64,000 nt of DNA from NCBI GenBank assembly GCA_003134655.1, contig PLBY01000053.1, forward strand, positions 29,473 through 93,472. Reading direction: 5' to 3'. The stretch is from Acidobacteriaceae bacterium. GTDB lineage: Bacteria; Acidobacteriota; Terriglobia; Terriglobales; Acidobacteriaceae. Both the position numbers and the translations under genes were made by a program. Below are positions 26,336 to 34,788 of the stretch, piece after piece (the first letter of the stretch is position 1; every line of letters begins with the position of its first letter). The notes beneath the pieces are model-generated. The model was given only the letters and a program-made list of their open reading frames with translations, was not told the DNA's origin and ran no database searches.

Positions 26336-27943
26336 ATGCGCCAAGTTAACCCACCCCGGCGAGAATCCCGAAGATGGATGGTTTATCCTCACTGGACTCT
26401 CATTTCGGTGGTTGTTGGCATTGTCTTGCTCACTGTGGTTCTTGCAGTGTTCAGGACCAAGCTTCGGGCCCTCGACGTATTCTCCGGTTTCTTGCTTTTT
26501 GGAGCCGCTGTTCTCTCCGTTCTGATTATCCTCTACACCAGATCTTTGCAGCGTGCGCAACAAATACAACTCGATACCGAAGAACGGCTCCAAGAGATGG
26601 CAGACAACATTCAGGAAATCGTCTGGATGATTGACACGGAGACCAAGAAGGCCCTCTACGTGAACGCGGCTTACGAGACAATTACCGGCCGGTCCTGCCA
26701 GAGTCTGCTGGAAAATCCGTCTTCGTACGAAGATCTCATCCATCCCGAAGATCGAGTTCATGTGCTTACGAAGCTTGGAGAGGCAACGCAGACCGGACAC
26801 TTCGATGAAAGATTTCGGATCGTGCGTGCCGACGGGGAAGTGCGATGGGTGACGGTGCATGGTTTCCCGGCTCGGGATGACGCCGGCAGAATCTACCGTC
26901 TTGTCGGAACGGCTCAGGAAATCACTGCACTCAAGGAAGCAGAGGAAAAGATTGCCAAGCACCTAGCGTCAGCCGAGTCCGCAAGGGCAGAATCCGATGC
27001 TCTAAGCAAGGCCACTCTCGCGCTGACCGCAGATCTTCGGATGGACTTTGTTCTGGACACTTTGCTTGAGTCCTTATTGGAACTAGTCCCATGTGAATGT
27101 GCACGTGTGCTGCTCTTGGAGGGTGACACGCGGCTTCTTGTTGCACGAGAGAAACTGCGTCACGAGGCTCCCAAGAAAGCCCCGGATTATCCACTGACCC
27201 TCGACGCAGCAGACTCTCCGTTCCTGTTACGCATATTAACTGCCCAGAACAGCATCTTGCTTGCGGACACAAAGCACGAGAAAGAATGGCCCAGCTTCAA
27301 AGGCCATACCGAAATCCGATCCTGGCTTTGCGTACCGCTGGTTGCGTCCCAGCAGACGTTGGGGCTGCTTTCGGTAGGCCACGCCCAGCCGAACGCCTTC
27401 ACTCAAGACCACCTCCGGCGGACGCAAGTATTGGCGATCCCCGCCGCTGCGGCAATCCAGAATTCTCGCCTCTACGAGCGTGCTGAAATCTATGGATCTG
27501 AACTTCAGCGGCGTCTGACGGATCTTCGCCAAACAGAGAAAGCGCTGGAACAGTCAGAAGAGGGACGCAGGGTATCCGAGGACAAGTTTCAAAAGGTCTT
27601 TCGGTCCAGCCCGATCCCGTTTTCCATCACGACAGTCAATGAGGGGCGATTCCTAGATGTGAATACCGCATTCGAGCGTCGGTACGGCTACCCCCGCGCC
27701 GAAGTGATCGGCCGTACAGTCGGCGAACTTGGCATCTGGGAAGACCCCAAGGATCGCGCATTGATGCTGGCGCAACTCCAACAACGGGGACCCATTCGGA
27801 ACGCAATCACCCGGCTTCGCACCAAGTCGGGCGAGGTCAAGACGACCGCGTATTCCGCAGACAAGATTCAATTCGACGGTCAATCTTGTATTCTTGCCGT
27901 TTCAGAGGATCTTCCGGACAACGATAAATCGTTCAATAACTGA
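26336..27943 (+). CDS. Membrane-anchored PAS-GAF-PAS sensor without an output domain
   Basis: A 535-residue protein from ATG 26336; GTG 26300 is an alternative. Two transmembrane helices (about 20-40 and 50-69) precede a first PAS/PAC (EEIVWMIDTE-like region, PEDRVHVLTKLGEA, RIVRADGEVRWVTVHGFP). A GAF domain follows (LLELVPCECARVLLLEGD; WLCVPLVASQQTLGLLSVGH), then a second PAS (FQKVFRSSPIPFSIT; NTAFERRYGYPRAEVIGRTV). The chain ends at the end of this PAS. Proteins of this layout normally continue into a histidine kinase or GGDEF domain, so the gene is either truncated or acts through partners. No kinase remnant is visible in the following 190 bases. Confidence 0.75.
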   Translation: MRQVNPPRRESRRWMVYPHWTLISVVVGIVLLTVVLAVFRTKLRALDVFSGFLLFGAAVLSVLIILYTRSLQRAQQIQLDTEERLQEMADNIQEIVWMIDTETKKALYVNAAYETITGRSCQSLLENPSSYEDLIHPEDRVHVLTKLGEATQTGHFDERFRIVRADGEVRWVTVHGFPARDDAGRIYRLVGTAQEITALKEAEEKIAKHLASAESARAESDALSKATLALTADLRMDFVLDTLLESLLELVPCECARVLLLEGDTRLLVAREKLRHEAPKKAPDYPLTLDAADSPFLLRILTAQNSILLADTKHEKEWPSFKGHTEIRSWLCVPLVASQQTLGLLSVGHAQPNAFTQDHLRRTQVLAIPAAAAIQNSRLYERAEIYGSELQRRLTDLRQTEKALEQSEEGRRVSEDKFQKVFRSSPIPFSITTVNEGRFLDVNTAFERRYGYPRAEVIGRTVGELGIWEDPKDRALMLAQLQQRGPIRNAITRLRTKSGEVKTTAYSADKIQFDGQSCILAVSEDLPDNDKSFNN

Positions 27944-28112
27944 CCGTTCCGGAGCGCCGGTCCTTCATTACGAACCTCCAGGTCCAACTCCTTCCTAGTT
28001 GCTGTCCCGAATCCGGGCCACCAAACAGAAAACCAATCATTCCTGTACGGAAATCGATCACAATATAAACTCCTTCACGGCACGAAGCACGAAGGAATCA
28101 CGTAAAGCGGCG

Positions 28113-28129
28113 GAGTGGAGTATCCACTC
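28113..28129 (+). promoter_or_regulatory. Small palindrome just before the ABM monooxygenase start
   Basis: GAGTGG (28113-28118) and CCACTC (28124-28129) are separated by 5 bases and end 2 bases before ATG 28132. The GGAG that could act as ribosome binding site is in the stem and loop. It may be an operator or translation-affecting hairpin; chance is possible at this length. Confidence 0.35.
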
Positions 28130-28131
28130 TT

Positions 28132-28512
28132 ATGAGTACGCAGGAAGTCATTGTCGTTGTCCAGCTAAGACTCGATGCCAACCATCGCGAGGAGTTTCTG
28201 CGGACGCTGTTTGATATCGTTGAACGCTCTCGGATTGCCCCAGAATGTCTTTCTTACGAACTGTTCAGTCGAGCCGAAGACGACAACACACTTGTTCTCT
28301 TTCAAATGTGGGGCACGCGAGAAGCATTCAAGCAAAATTGGGTTTATAGCGATCTACCTAGAATCAACACAAACTCACATCTGCTCTCGGCTCCGATCGA
28401 ATCTTGGGAGTTGCTTGAGCTACCTTGTGAAGAATCAGTGGCGGCTATGCCGCAGAAGACATCGGTAAATGACTTTTCCCAAGTTTCTTCGCCATCTGCA
28501 CGGCACGATTAA
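28132..28512 (+). CDS. ABM-domain putative quinol monooxygenase
   Basis: A 126-residue protein of the antibiotic biosynthesis monooxygenase (dimeric alpha+beta barrel) fold. It shows the usual order: strand EVIVVVQLRLD, helix REEFLRTLFDIVERSR, APECLSYELFSRAEDDNTLVLFQMW and AFKQNW. Such small proteins act on quinols or similar aromatics without a cofactor. The last about 25 residues overlap, on the other strand, the 3' end of the LysR gene, which is a candidate regulator. Substrate cannot be told. Confidence 0.75.
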   Translation: MSTQEVIVVVQLRLDANHREEFLRTLFDIVERSRIAPECLSYELFSRAEDDNTLVLFQMWGTREAFKQNWVYSDLPRINTNSHLLSAPIESWELLELPCEESVAAMPQKTSVNDFSQVSSPSARHD

Positions 28513-29377
28513 CAAACGCGGCGATTGGAGACGAAGGCCTCCCTTTACAAACGATTATCGCCGTTTGGATCTGCACCAGCTCGGAAGGAAACAATCGGAC
28601 CACAACTCCTTCCGGCGAGGTTCTAAACGCTCCCGAATTTGCTAGGGCAATTCCGGCGCCGCGTGTTACCAAATATTGTGCTTCGTGAGGACTAGCAGCC
28701 TCCGCCGCGATCCTTGCAGCAACACCGGCCTCCGAGAGACGGCTTAGCAGCCATGAACGGAACCGAAGATCGCGACGCTTTCCACCAATTATCAGCCTTT
28801 CGCTCTGCAAATCCTCAAGTCTTAGCGCTCGTCTTTTTGCGAGTCGATGCGCTTTTTGCATAGCCGCCGCGAGCGGCAATCTAAACAGCGGAATGACGTC
28901 CAAATGAGGCGCATCGACCGGCAGCATAACGATCCCACAATCCCATTCCCTGTTTTGGACCCGAAGGATTGTTTCCTCACATGACGAACTTTCAAAGTTG
29001 ATATTCACTCTCGGTGACTCGCCAAGAACCGCTTCCTGCAGTTCGGTCATAAAACGCAAATCAACGTATGACGAGTAACCAATCGTGAGACGTCCCTTGT
29101 CCTTTGTCTCTCGAACCACTGCTGAAACGGTGCGGTCGAAATCATGAATGATTTTGCGAGCTCCATACAGCAAGCGCCGTCCCGGAGGCGTCAGTTCCAC
29201 ATGCCGGCTGTGTCGCTCGAACAATTGCACACCGAGCTTGCTTTCAAGGCTCTTTATTGACCGACTCAACCAAGGTTGGGAAACATGTAAACGGGTCTGA
29301 GCAGCTCTTGTGAAATGTAGCTCCTCACCCACGGCGACGAAACCTTTCAACTTATCCAGATCAACATTCACTGACAT
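28445..29377 (-). CDS. LysR-family transcriptional regulator
   Basis: A 310-residue regulator from ATG 29377; an upstream in-frame start at 29425 would add 16 residues. It has the N-terminal winged HTH (LKGFVAVGEELHFTRAAQTRLHVSQPWLSRSIKSLE; LFERHSRHVELTPPG) and a periplasmic-binding-like effector domain (GRLTIGYSSYVDLRF; REWDCGIVMLPV). It is convergent with and overlaps the ABM gene by 68 bases. The 348 bases upstream (29378-29724) hold no convincing gene. Confidence 0.82.
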   Translation of the reverse strand: MSVNVDLDKLKGFVAVGEELHFTRAAQTRLHVSQPWLSRSIKSLESKLGVQLFERHSRHVELTPPGRRLLYGARKIIHDFDRTVSAVVRETKDKGRLTIGYSSYVDLRFMTELQEAVLGESPRVNINFESSSCEETILRVQNREWDCGIVMLPVDAPHLDVIPLFRLPLAAAMQKAHRLAKRRALRLEDLQSERLIIGGKRRDLRFRSWLLSRLSEAGVAARIAAEAASPHEAQYLVTRGAGIALANSGAFRTSPEGVVVRLFPSELVQIQTAIIVCKGRPSSPIAAFVNRAVQMAKKLGKSHLPMSSAA

Positions 29378-29724
29378 GACTGTCTCCGACTTGCCCTCAA
29401 ATAGGAGAAGTGGCTTCTGTCGCATTAAGAATGGGTTGTGCTGTTGTCAGATGCAACCCCGATCCACCGAAATAGTTGCGTGCCTTTCTTGAAAACTCTA
29501 ACACCATTGACCGCGTTGTCCGCGTTTTCGAGAGATTGATTAATCGCCACACGAATGTAAACGCCTGTGCCATTAGCGCCCCTGCGCGCCCAGTACTCTC
29601 GCTTGTTCCGTTGCGTGCTCCCGCTTTCTCAGCCATTCCGATCTGGCATCGGTTCGCGCCAACGAAGTCTTGGACGACCTGACAATTCTCGGTTACGGTC
29701 ATTCCCACATCCAGCTCGATTCAA

Positions 29725-29982
29725 TTGGGGGCCGTCGTGTTCAATTCCCGGAAACACCCTACGCCTGAAAGAAATCCCGCCGTTCAACACCAATTCCCAG
29801 CAACCGGACACTTCGAGCGCCTGCTCGACAGCGACGAAGCCGCAGCCTTACTGGGCATTCACAAGAAGACACTTCAGCGCATGGCCCGTACGGGAGAAGT
29901 TCCCGGCTTTCAGGTCGGCGATCTGTGGCGCTTCCGGGCTTCCACTCTCAATGAGTGGCTCGCCTCAAAGCTGGCCTCCTGA
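29725..29982 (+). CDS. Excisionase-like HTH (MerR-type winged helix) protein
   Basis: An 85-residue protein whose C-terminal half is the DNA-binding domain of excisionase/DNA-binding (HTH_17) proteins: LLDSDEAAALLGIHKKTLQRMARTG, then FQVGDLWRFRASTLNEWL. The start is uncertain (TTG 29725 or GTG 29737, neither with a good ribosome site). It precedes the tyrosine integrase by 94 bases on the same strand, the standard position for a recombination directionality factor. Confidence 0.72.
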   Translation: MGAVVFNSRKHPTPERNPAVQHQFPATGHFERLLDSDEAAALLGIHKKTLQRMARTGEVPGFQVGDLWRFRASTLNEWLASKLAS

Positions 29983-30076
29983 TCTGATGCCTGCGCACAA
30001 TTCCTCTCGACTCCACTTGACGGCTACGCTACTCTCGAAGCAGCCATCCGTGCCGTCTTTGCACACAGGAGGTTCA

Positions 30077-31306
30077 GTGTTCAGACGGGCACGACATCAG
30101 CAAGGCAGTCTGCAGTGCGTAAAGCGAAAGACGGGTCAGGCGGTTTGGGAGTTTCGCTGGTACGAACCAACCACCAACGGCGGTACGGTTTATCGCAAGA
30201 AGGTGATCGGCACCATCGACGAATACAAGACCGAATCCCAGGCGCAACGAGCCACGGACGCTTTGCGTTTGACCATCAACGCTGAACAGACGCCCAAATC
30301 AGTATCGATTGCGGCGTTGGTTGAGCACTACCGCACCGAGGAACTCTCGGACGCAAACCAGGGGAAGGCGTTCTCGACCAAGCAGGCCTATGAGTTTTAT
30401 CTCAAGAATTGGATTGTGCCACGCTGGGGTACCTCATCGTTGCACGATGTCAAACCGGTCGCAGTCGAAAGTTGGTTAAAGTCGGTGCCGCGGTCAAGAG
30501 GCAGCAAGGCGAAAATCCGGAACATCATGAGCGCTTTGTTCAATCACGCACGACGATATGAATGGACAGACCGGAATCCGATCACGCTGGTGCGTCAAAG
30601 TGCCAAGCGCGAACGTACCCCGGAGGTGCTCACGGACGAAGAGCTGCAGGCGCTTATACCCGAGTTGAGCCTGAGAGATCGCATCCTAGTGCTGCTAGAT
30701 GCTTGCACTGGTCTGCGAGTGGGAGAGCTTCTTGGATTGAAGTGGAGCGACGTGGATTTTGGAAATGGTCAGGTTCACGTCACCCGCTCTGTGGTGGACC
30801 AAGTTGTAGGAGACTGCAAAACTGAAGCATCGCAGAAACCTGTACCACTCGATTCTTTCTTGGCGCAGGAACTGCTCACGTGGAGGTCGCGCTGCCCCTA
30901 CAACCAAGACGAGGATTGGATCTTCGCTAGTCCTCTGACCAAGGGCCGCCAGCCTTATTGGCCGGAAAACCTGATGAAGCGCGGAATTCGTCCAGCGGCA
31001 AAGCGTGCAGGAATTGTGAAGCACATCTCCTGGCACACTTTCCGTAGAACTTTTTCAACGCTACTGAAGGCCAACGGCGAGGACATCAAAACCGTGCAGG
31101 AATTGCTCCGGCACGCCAACAGCAGGATCACACTCGACATCTACACGCAGGCCGTAACGCCGGCCAAGCGCGCTGCCCAAACCAAGGTGGTCGAGATGAT
31201 TATGCGGAAACCCAAAGAGCAGGCGGTGGCGGCGGGAAAGGCTCAATCTGCTTTATCGAACCTTTCCGAACCTACGCCGTCGAGAGCGGCGCTTGTAAGT
31301 CATTGA
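30077..31306 (+). CDS. Tyrosine-type site-specific integrase
   Basis: A 409-residue recombinase starting at GTG 30077, with AGGAGG at 30067-30072. The frame is open further upstream to 29567, but that part is not integrase-like. The N-terminal arm-binding domain (VWEFRWYEPTTNGGTVYRK) leads to a SAM-like core-binding domain (about 75-170). The catalytic domain has Arg in ACTGLRVGELLGLKW, His-x-x-Arg in HTFRR, the second His in LLRHAN and the nucleophile Tyr in ITLDIYTQA. The gene ends 5 bases from the 3' end of tRNA-Asp. This is the classical placement for an element that integrates into a tRNA 3' end, and it makes the DNA to the left the integrated island. Confidence 0.9.
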   Translation: MFRRARHQQGSLQCVKRKTGQAVWEFRWYEPTTNGGTVYRKKVIGTIDEYKTESQAQRATDALRLTINAEQTPKSVSIAALVEHYRTEELSDANQGKAFSTKQAYEFYLKNWIVPRWGTSSLHDVKPVAVESWLKSVPRSRGSKAKIRNIMSALFNHARRYEWTDRNPITLVRQSAKRERTPEVLTDEELQALIPELSLRDRILVLLDACTGLRVGELLGLKWSDVDFGNGQVHVTRSVVDQVVGDCKTEASQKPVPLDSFLAQELLTWRSRCPYNQDEDWIFASPLTKGRQPYWPENLMKRGIRPAAKRAGIVKHISWHTFRRTFSTLLKANGEDIKTVQELLRHANSRITLDIYTQAVTPAKRAAQTKVVEMIMRKPKEQAVAAGKAQSALSNLSEPTPSRAALVSH

Positions 31307-31311
31307 AAATA

Positions 31312-31388
31312 TGGCGGGGACGACGGGACTCGAACCCGCGGCCTCTGCCGTGACAGGGCAGCGTTCTAACCAACTGAACTACGTCCCC
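31312..31388 (-). tRNA. tRNA-Asp (GTC)
   Basis: A full 77-nt cloverleaf on the minus strand. The acceptor stem GGGGACG pairs with CGTCCCC, the anticodon loop is CTGTCAC (anticodon GTC), the T-loop is GTTCGAG, and CCA is encoded at 31314-31312. Its 3' end faces the integrase and is the likely attachment site. Confidence 0.95.
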
Positions 31389-31409
31389 GGTTTCTGTACG
31401 GAATGCCAG

Positions 31410-31486
31410 TGGTGGGCAGTGCAGGACTCGAACCTGCGACCTCCTGCTTGTAAGGCAGGCGCTCTAACCAGCTGAGCTAACCGCCC
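31410..31486 (-). tRNA. tRNA-Val (TAC)
   Basis: A full 77-nt cloverleaf on the minus strand. The acceptor stem GGGCGGT pairs with ACTGCCC (one G-T), the anticodon loop is CTTACAA (anticodon TAC), the T-loop is GTTCGAG, and CCA is encoded. It is transcribed ahead of tRNA-Asp with a 21-nt spacer, probably as one precursor. Confidence 0.95.
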
Positions 31487-31564
31487 CTCGTACCCTCGCG
31501 CGACCAGACAGCCGCGCCGGTCGGAACTCAATTGAGGGGCATCCGCGCGAACCGCGCCTCCATG

Positions 31565-31594
31565 AGTATACGAGAGCCGTGAAGAAACGGTCAA
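31565..31594 (-). promoter_or_regulatory. Sigma-70-type promoter of the tRNA-Val/tRNA-Asp unit
   Basis: On the minus strand TTGACC (31594-31589) and TATACT (31570-31565) are spaced 18 bases apart. That puts the transcript start about 70 bases before tRNA-Val. The remaining bases up to the next gene at 31797 show nothing else. Confidence 0.65.
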
Positions 31595-31796
31595 ACATCG
31601 CCGGTTTTATTTTCGTTTCAGAACCTTGCTGAATGCGTCATCGACCGCTGGATGTCCTACTTGTCGATCTGGGTGCGACCTAATGACGCCATCCTCGTTG
31701 TGGGTTTCACGAAGTTCTTATCTCTCCCGCCGAAACGCGGGCCGAGCGCGCCCGGACCACACATCCCGAATCCTACCGCCCTGCTAGACTGGCTGC

Positions 31797-32678
31797 GTGC
31801 GGCGTTTGATCGTCAACGCGGACGATTTTGGCTACACTTCGGGCGTGAACCGGGCCATCGTGGAGGCTCACTCACGCGGCGTCGTCACTTCTTCAACGCT
31901 CATGGCGAACGGCGCGGCTTTTGCCGACGCTGTACAGCTGTCAAAGACTGTCCCGGAACTGAGTGTTGGTTGCCATGTCGTGCTTACCGACGGCGAACCG
32001 GTTCTTGATGCGGGGCAACTTCCCTCTCTCACAACCGCGTCACACTTCCGCGACGGCATGATCGCATTCGCCGCACGCGCGATCGCCGGCGGCATGGACG
32101 CCAACCAAATTACCGCCGAAGCCACCGTGCAGATTCGCAAGATCCAATCCGCGGGCATCGCCGTATCGCACTTCGACACTCACAAGCACACTCATTTGTT
32201 CCCCAAGATTCTGCGTCCACTGCTGCGGGCGGCGTCCGATTGTGGAGTTCGCGCGGTACGCAACCCATTTGGACCTCGCCTGCCTTTGCGATCCAGCCAT
32301 CTCTTGACGCGCCCCAGCCTGTGGACACGCTCCGTCGAAGTCCGCATCTTGAGCGCTTTCGCAGGCAAGTTCCGCGAGGCTGTGGACCGGGACGGCTTCG
32401 CTACGCCCGACGGCACGCTGGGAATCGTGGTCACTGGCGCGCTCGACGAAACGCTGTTTTATGCCATTGCCAGCAGCATTCCAGACGGCACTTGGGAATT
32501 CGTTTGCCATCCCGGCTACAACGACGCGGATCTGCAGGCAGGCAAAACCCGCTTACGGGAATCCCGGGAAACGGAACTTCGCGTCCTCACCCTGCCGGCG
32601 GCCCGGGCGGTGCTTGCGCGGCAAGGGATTGAGCTGATCTCGTATCGCGACCTGGCGCCGAAACTTGCCTCGCGGTAG
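31797..32678 (+). CDS. ChbG/HpnK (YdjC-fold) carbohydrate deacetylase
   Basis: A 293-residue enzyme from GTG 31797. It opens with the family metal motif RLIVNADDFGYTSGVNRAI (Asp-Asp) and has the second metal His pair in SHFDTHKHTHLFP and the later WEFVCHPGYND. These metal-dependent enzymes remove acetyl groups from N-acetylated sugars such as chitooligosaccharides or hopanoid-linked glucosamine. There is no signal peptide, unlike the second member at 62966-63883. Substrate here is unknown. Confidence 0.85.
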   Translation: MRRLIVNADDFGYTSGVNRAIVEAHSRGVVTSSTLMANGAAFADAVQLSKTVPELSVGCHVVLTDGEPVLDAGQLPSLTTASHFRDGMIAFAARAIAGGMDANQITAEATVQIRKIQSAGIAVSHFDTHKHTHLFPKILRPLLRAASDCGVRAVRNPFGPRLPLRSSHLLTRPSLWTRSVEVRILSAFAGKFREAVDRDGFATPDGTLGIVVTGALDETLFYAIASSIPDGTWEFVCHPGYNDADLQAGKTRLRESRETELRVLTLPAARAVLARQGIELISYRDLAPKLASR

Positions 32679-32843
32679 AGGCCGCTCGATTCCACATTTC
32701 GATAGCGCCCCGAGATCATCCTTGGCACCGCCGGACGTTGGGGACTCAGGTACTGTGGTAACCTGTTGAATTCACAGCAAGTAGTATCATTGTTGGCAGA
32801 TCGCCCTGTTGCTAGTGCTTTCGAATCTGGAGGGTTTTCGCTC

Positions 32844-33539
32844 ATGTCGGCCCAAGGCTCGGCGCCGCGTGCCACGCTGGACTTAAAGGTCCGAGTGTGG
32901 GGCATGGGCGCCAATAATCAGCCTTTCTTCCAGAATGCCATGGCGCAAAACGTCAGCGCCACGGGCGCTTGCCTCTATGGAATTGAGCCCGAATTAAAGG
33001 TGGGCGATGTCATCGGTGTGCAATACGAAACCAGGAAGGCGCGCTGCAAGGTGATCTGGGTGGTCGATGCGGGAGCGCTGAAGAAAACCCAGGTTGGTGT
33101 GCAGTTGGTGCTCGACCAGGATTGCCCGTGGGCCGCAGCGCTTCCCAAAGACATGCAGGCGGAAGAACGGACGCAGGCACGCCAGGACAATCGCAGAAAA
33201 TTCGCCCGCCACAAGATTTCTTATCCGCTGGAGCTGCGCGACGAGCGCGTGAACACTCCGCTGCGCGTGAATGCCACCGACATCAGCGGGAACGGTTGTT
33301 ATGTAGAGACCGTCATGCCCTTAGCCGTCGCGACCGCGTTGCGAGTGGATTTGTGGATCGAAGACGAGCGCCTCACGCCCACGGCTGTGGTTCGCACCCG
33401 CGACCCTGGCGTGGGAATGGGCATCGAATTCACTGGTTTGCCTGAGGAATCGAAGAAGCGCTTTCAGGCTCACCTCGACAAACGTGATCCCGGAATGTCC
33501 CTCGGCCCCAGAGACAATCAGCCGAAAGACGGTCAATAA
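32844..33539 (+). CDS. Tandem PilZ-domain protein (c-di-GMP binding)
   Basis: A 231-residue protein. ATG 32844 has GGAGGG at 32829-32834; the frame extends to 32766 without support. The second domain (about 135-215) has both c-di-GMP elements: RRKFARHK (R-x3-R) and DISGNGCYVET (D-x-S-x2-G). The first domain (about 5-100) has the fold (NVSATGACLYG, VGDVIGVQYE) but lacks a clear R-x3-R, so it is probably structural. The cellular target is not evident. Confidence 0.8.
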   Translation: MSAQGSAPRATLDLKVRVWGMGANNQPFFQNAMAQNVSATGACLYGIEPELKVGDVIGVQYETRKARCKVIWVVDAGALKKTQVGVQLVLDQDCPWAAALPKDMQAEERTQARQDNRRKFARHKISYPLELRDERVNTPLRVNATDISGNGCYVETVMPLAVATALRVDLWIEDERLTPTAVVRTRDPGVGMGIEFTGLPEESKKRFQAHLDKRDPGMSLGPRDNQPKDGQ

Positions 33540-33642
33540 CACCAGTCTGCGCTGTCCTTGCCCGCCACTCGTGTAAAATCTGCAACCACTGACCATTCCA
33601 GCCATCGAATGACAAGAACAACGAGAAAGCGGCCCCTCGCTC

Positions 33643-34788
33643 ATGAAGATCGGAATCACCTGTTATCCGACATACGGCGGTAGTGGAGTTGTTGCCACGG
33701 AACTCGGCCTCGAACTGGCGCAGCGCGGACACGAAATCCATTTCATTTCCTACGCACAGCCCATCCGGCTGCGCGGTGAAGAACCGAACATCCACTTTCA
33801 CGAAGTGGAGGTTTCCCGTTATCCGCTGTTCGACTATCCTCCGTATGATTTGGCGCTGGCCACCCGCATGGCGGAGGTCGCGCAACTCTATGATCTCGAC
33901 CTGTTGCATGTGCACTACGCGATCCCGCATTCGGTCAGTGCCATGCTGGCCCGGCAGATGCTCGCCGCGGGGCCCCGGAAGCAGCGCTTGCCGTTCGTCA
34001 CGACGCTGCACGGCACCGACATTACTCTGGTTGGCCTCGACCGTTCTTATCTGCCAATCACACGTTACTCGATTGAACAGAGCGACGGAGTGACCGCAAT
34101 TTCAAATTACCTCAAAGACCGCACCCAGCGCGTGTTCGACGTGAAGAACAGCATTGAAGTGATTTACAACTCGGTGAATTGCGACGTTTACCGCCGCGAC
34201 CCCGCGACATTTGCAAATGTGCGGGCGGAGTACGCACCCAACGGCGAGCGCGTGCTGGTGCACCTTTCGAACTTTCGTCCGGTCAAACGCCTCACCGACG
34301 TGATCGAGATCTTCGACCGCGTGCACAAGAAGATTCCGTCGAAGTTGCTGTTGATCGGCGATGGCCCGGACCGTTCCGTCGCCGAGTGGCTGGCTGTGCA
34401 GAAGGGCATTCACGGCGACGTCCTATTTCTGGGAAAGCAGGACCAGATCGAGGAGAAACTGTCGATCGCCGACATCATGCTGATTCCCAGTGAACTGGAA
34501 TCGTTCGGGCTCGCAGCACTGGAGGCCATGGCGTGCGAAGTGGTTCCCATTTCTACGAGGGCGGGCGGAGTGCCGGAGGTCATCGAACATGGCAAGAGCG
34601 GCTACCTAGCCGACGTGGGTGACGTCGAGACGATGGCACATTACGCGATTGAATTGCTCAGCAACGACGATTTGCTGCGGGAAATGGGAAAGCAGGCGCG
34701 GGCGGCTGCCAAAGAGCGCTTCTGTTCCACCAAGATTGTGAAGCAGTACGAGGATTTCTACCGGCGCGTGCTGGAGCGCTCGGCGTAG
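33643..34788 (+). CDS. bshA: N-acetyl-alpha-D-glucosaminyl L-malate synthase BshA
   Basis: A 381-residue GT4-family glycosyltransferase, the first step of bacillithiol synthesis (UDP-GlcNAc plus L-malate). Recognisable family features are the start MKIGITCYPTYGGSGVVATELG, HVHYAIPHS, TTLHGTDITLVG and the C-terminal nucleotide-sugar site (PSELESFGLAALEAMACE). A YpdA-type bacillithiol disulfide reductase is encoded at 43358-44338, which supports a working bacillithiol system. The last 31 bases overlap the convergent kinase gene. Confidence 0.93.
   Translation: MKIGITCYPTYGGSGVVATELGLELAQRGHEIHFISYAQPIRLRGEEPNIHFHEVEVSRYPLFDYPPYDLALATRMAEVAQLYDLDLLHVHYAIPHSVSAMLARQMLAAGPRKQRLPFVTTLHGTDITLVGLDRSYLPITRYSIEQSDGVTAISNYLKDRTQRVFDVKNSIEVIYNSVNCDVYRRDPATFANVRAEYAPNGERVLVHLSNFRPVKRLTDVIEIFDRVHKKIPSKLLLIGDGPDRSVAEWLAVQKGIHGDVLFLGKQDQIEEKLSIADIMLIPSELESFGLAALEAMACEVVPISTRAGGVPEVIEHGKSGYLADVGDVETMAHYAIELLSNDDLLREMGKQARAAAKERFCSTKIVKQYEDFYRRVLERSA

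Larger units (their letters stand above)
1..31311. mobile_element. Right end of an integrated genomic island at tRNA-Asp (left end outside the window)
   Basis: The integrase/excisionase pair abutting tRNA-Asp, the ParB-like gene, gene remnants and cargo operons to its left, and the change to housekeeping genes to its right define an island boundary at about 31311. I did not find a second copy of the tRNA-Asp 3' end to the left, so the left attachment site is probably upstream of position 1. The extent is therefore inferred, not seen. Confidence 0.6.

Noticed and set aside
29576-29769. Open stretch with protein-like sequence before the excisionase-like gene
   Set aside because: No Met start or ribosome site and no recognisable family; it overlaps the better-supported HTH frame. 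Possibly a remnant, but not supportable.
29567-30076. Upstream extension of the integrase frame
   Set aside because: The extra 170 codons do not resemble integrase, and AGGAGG with GTG at 30077 gives the expected start.
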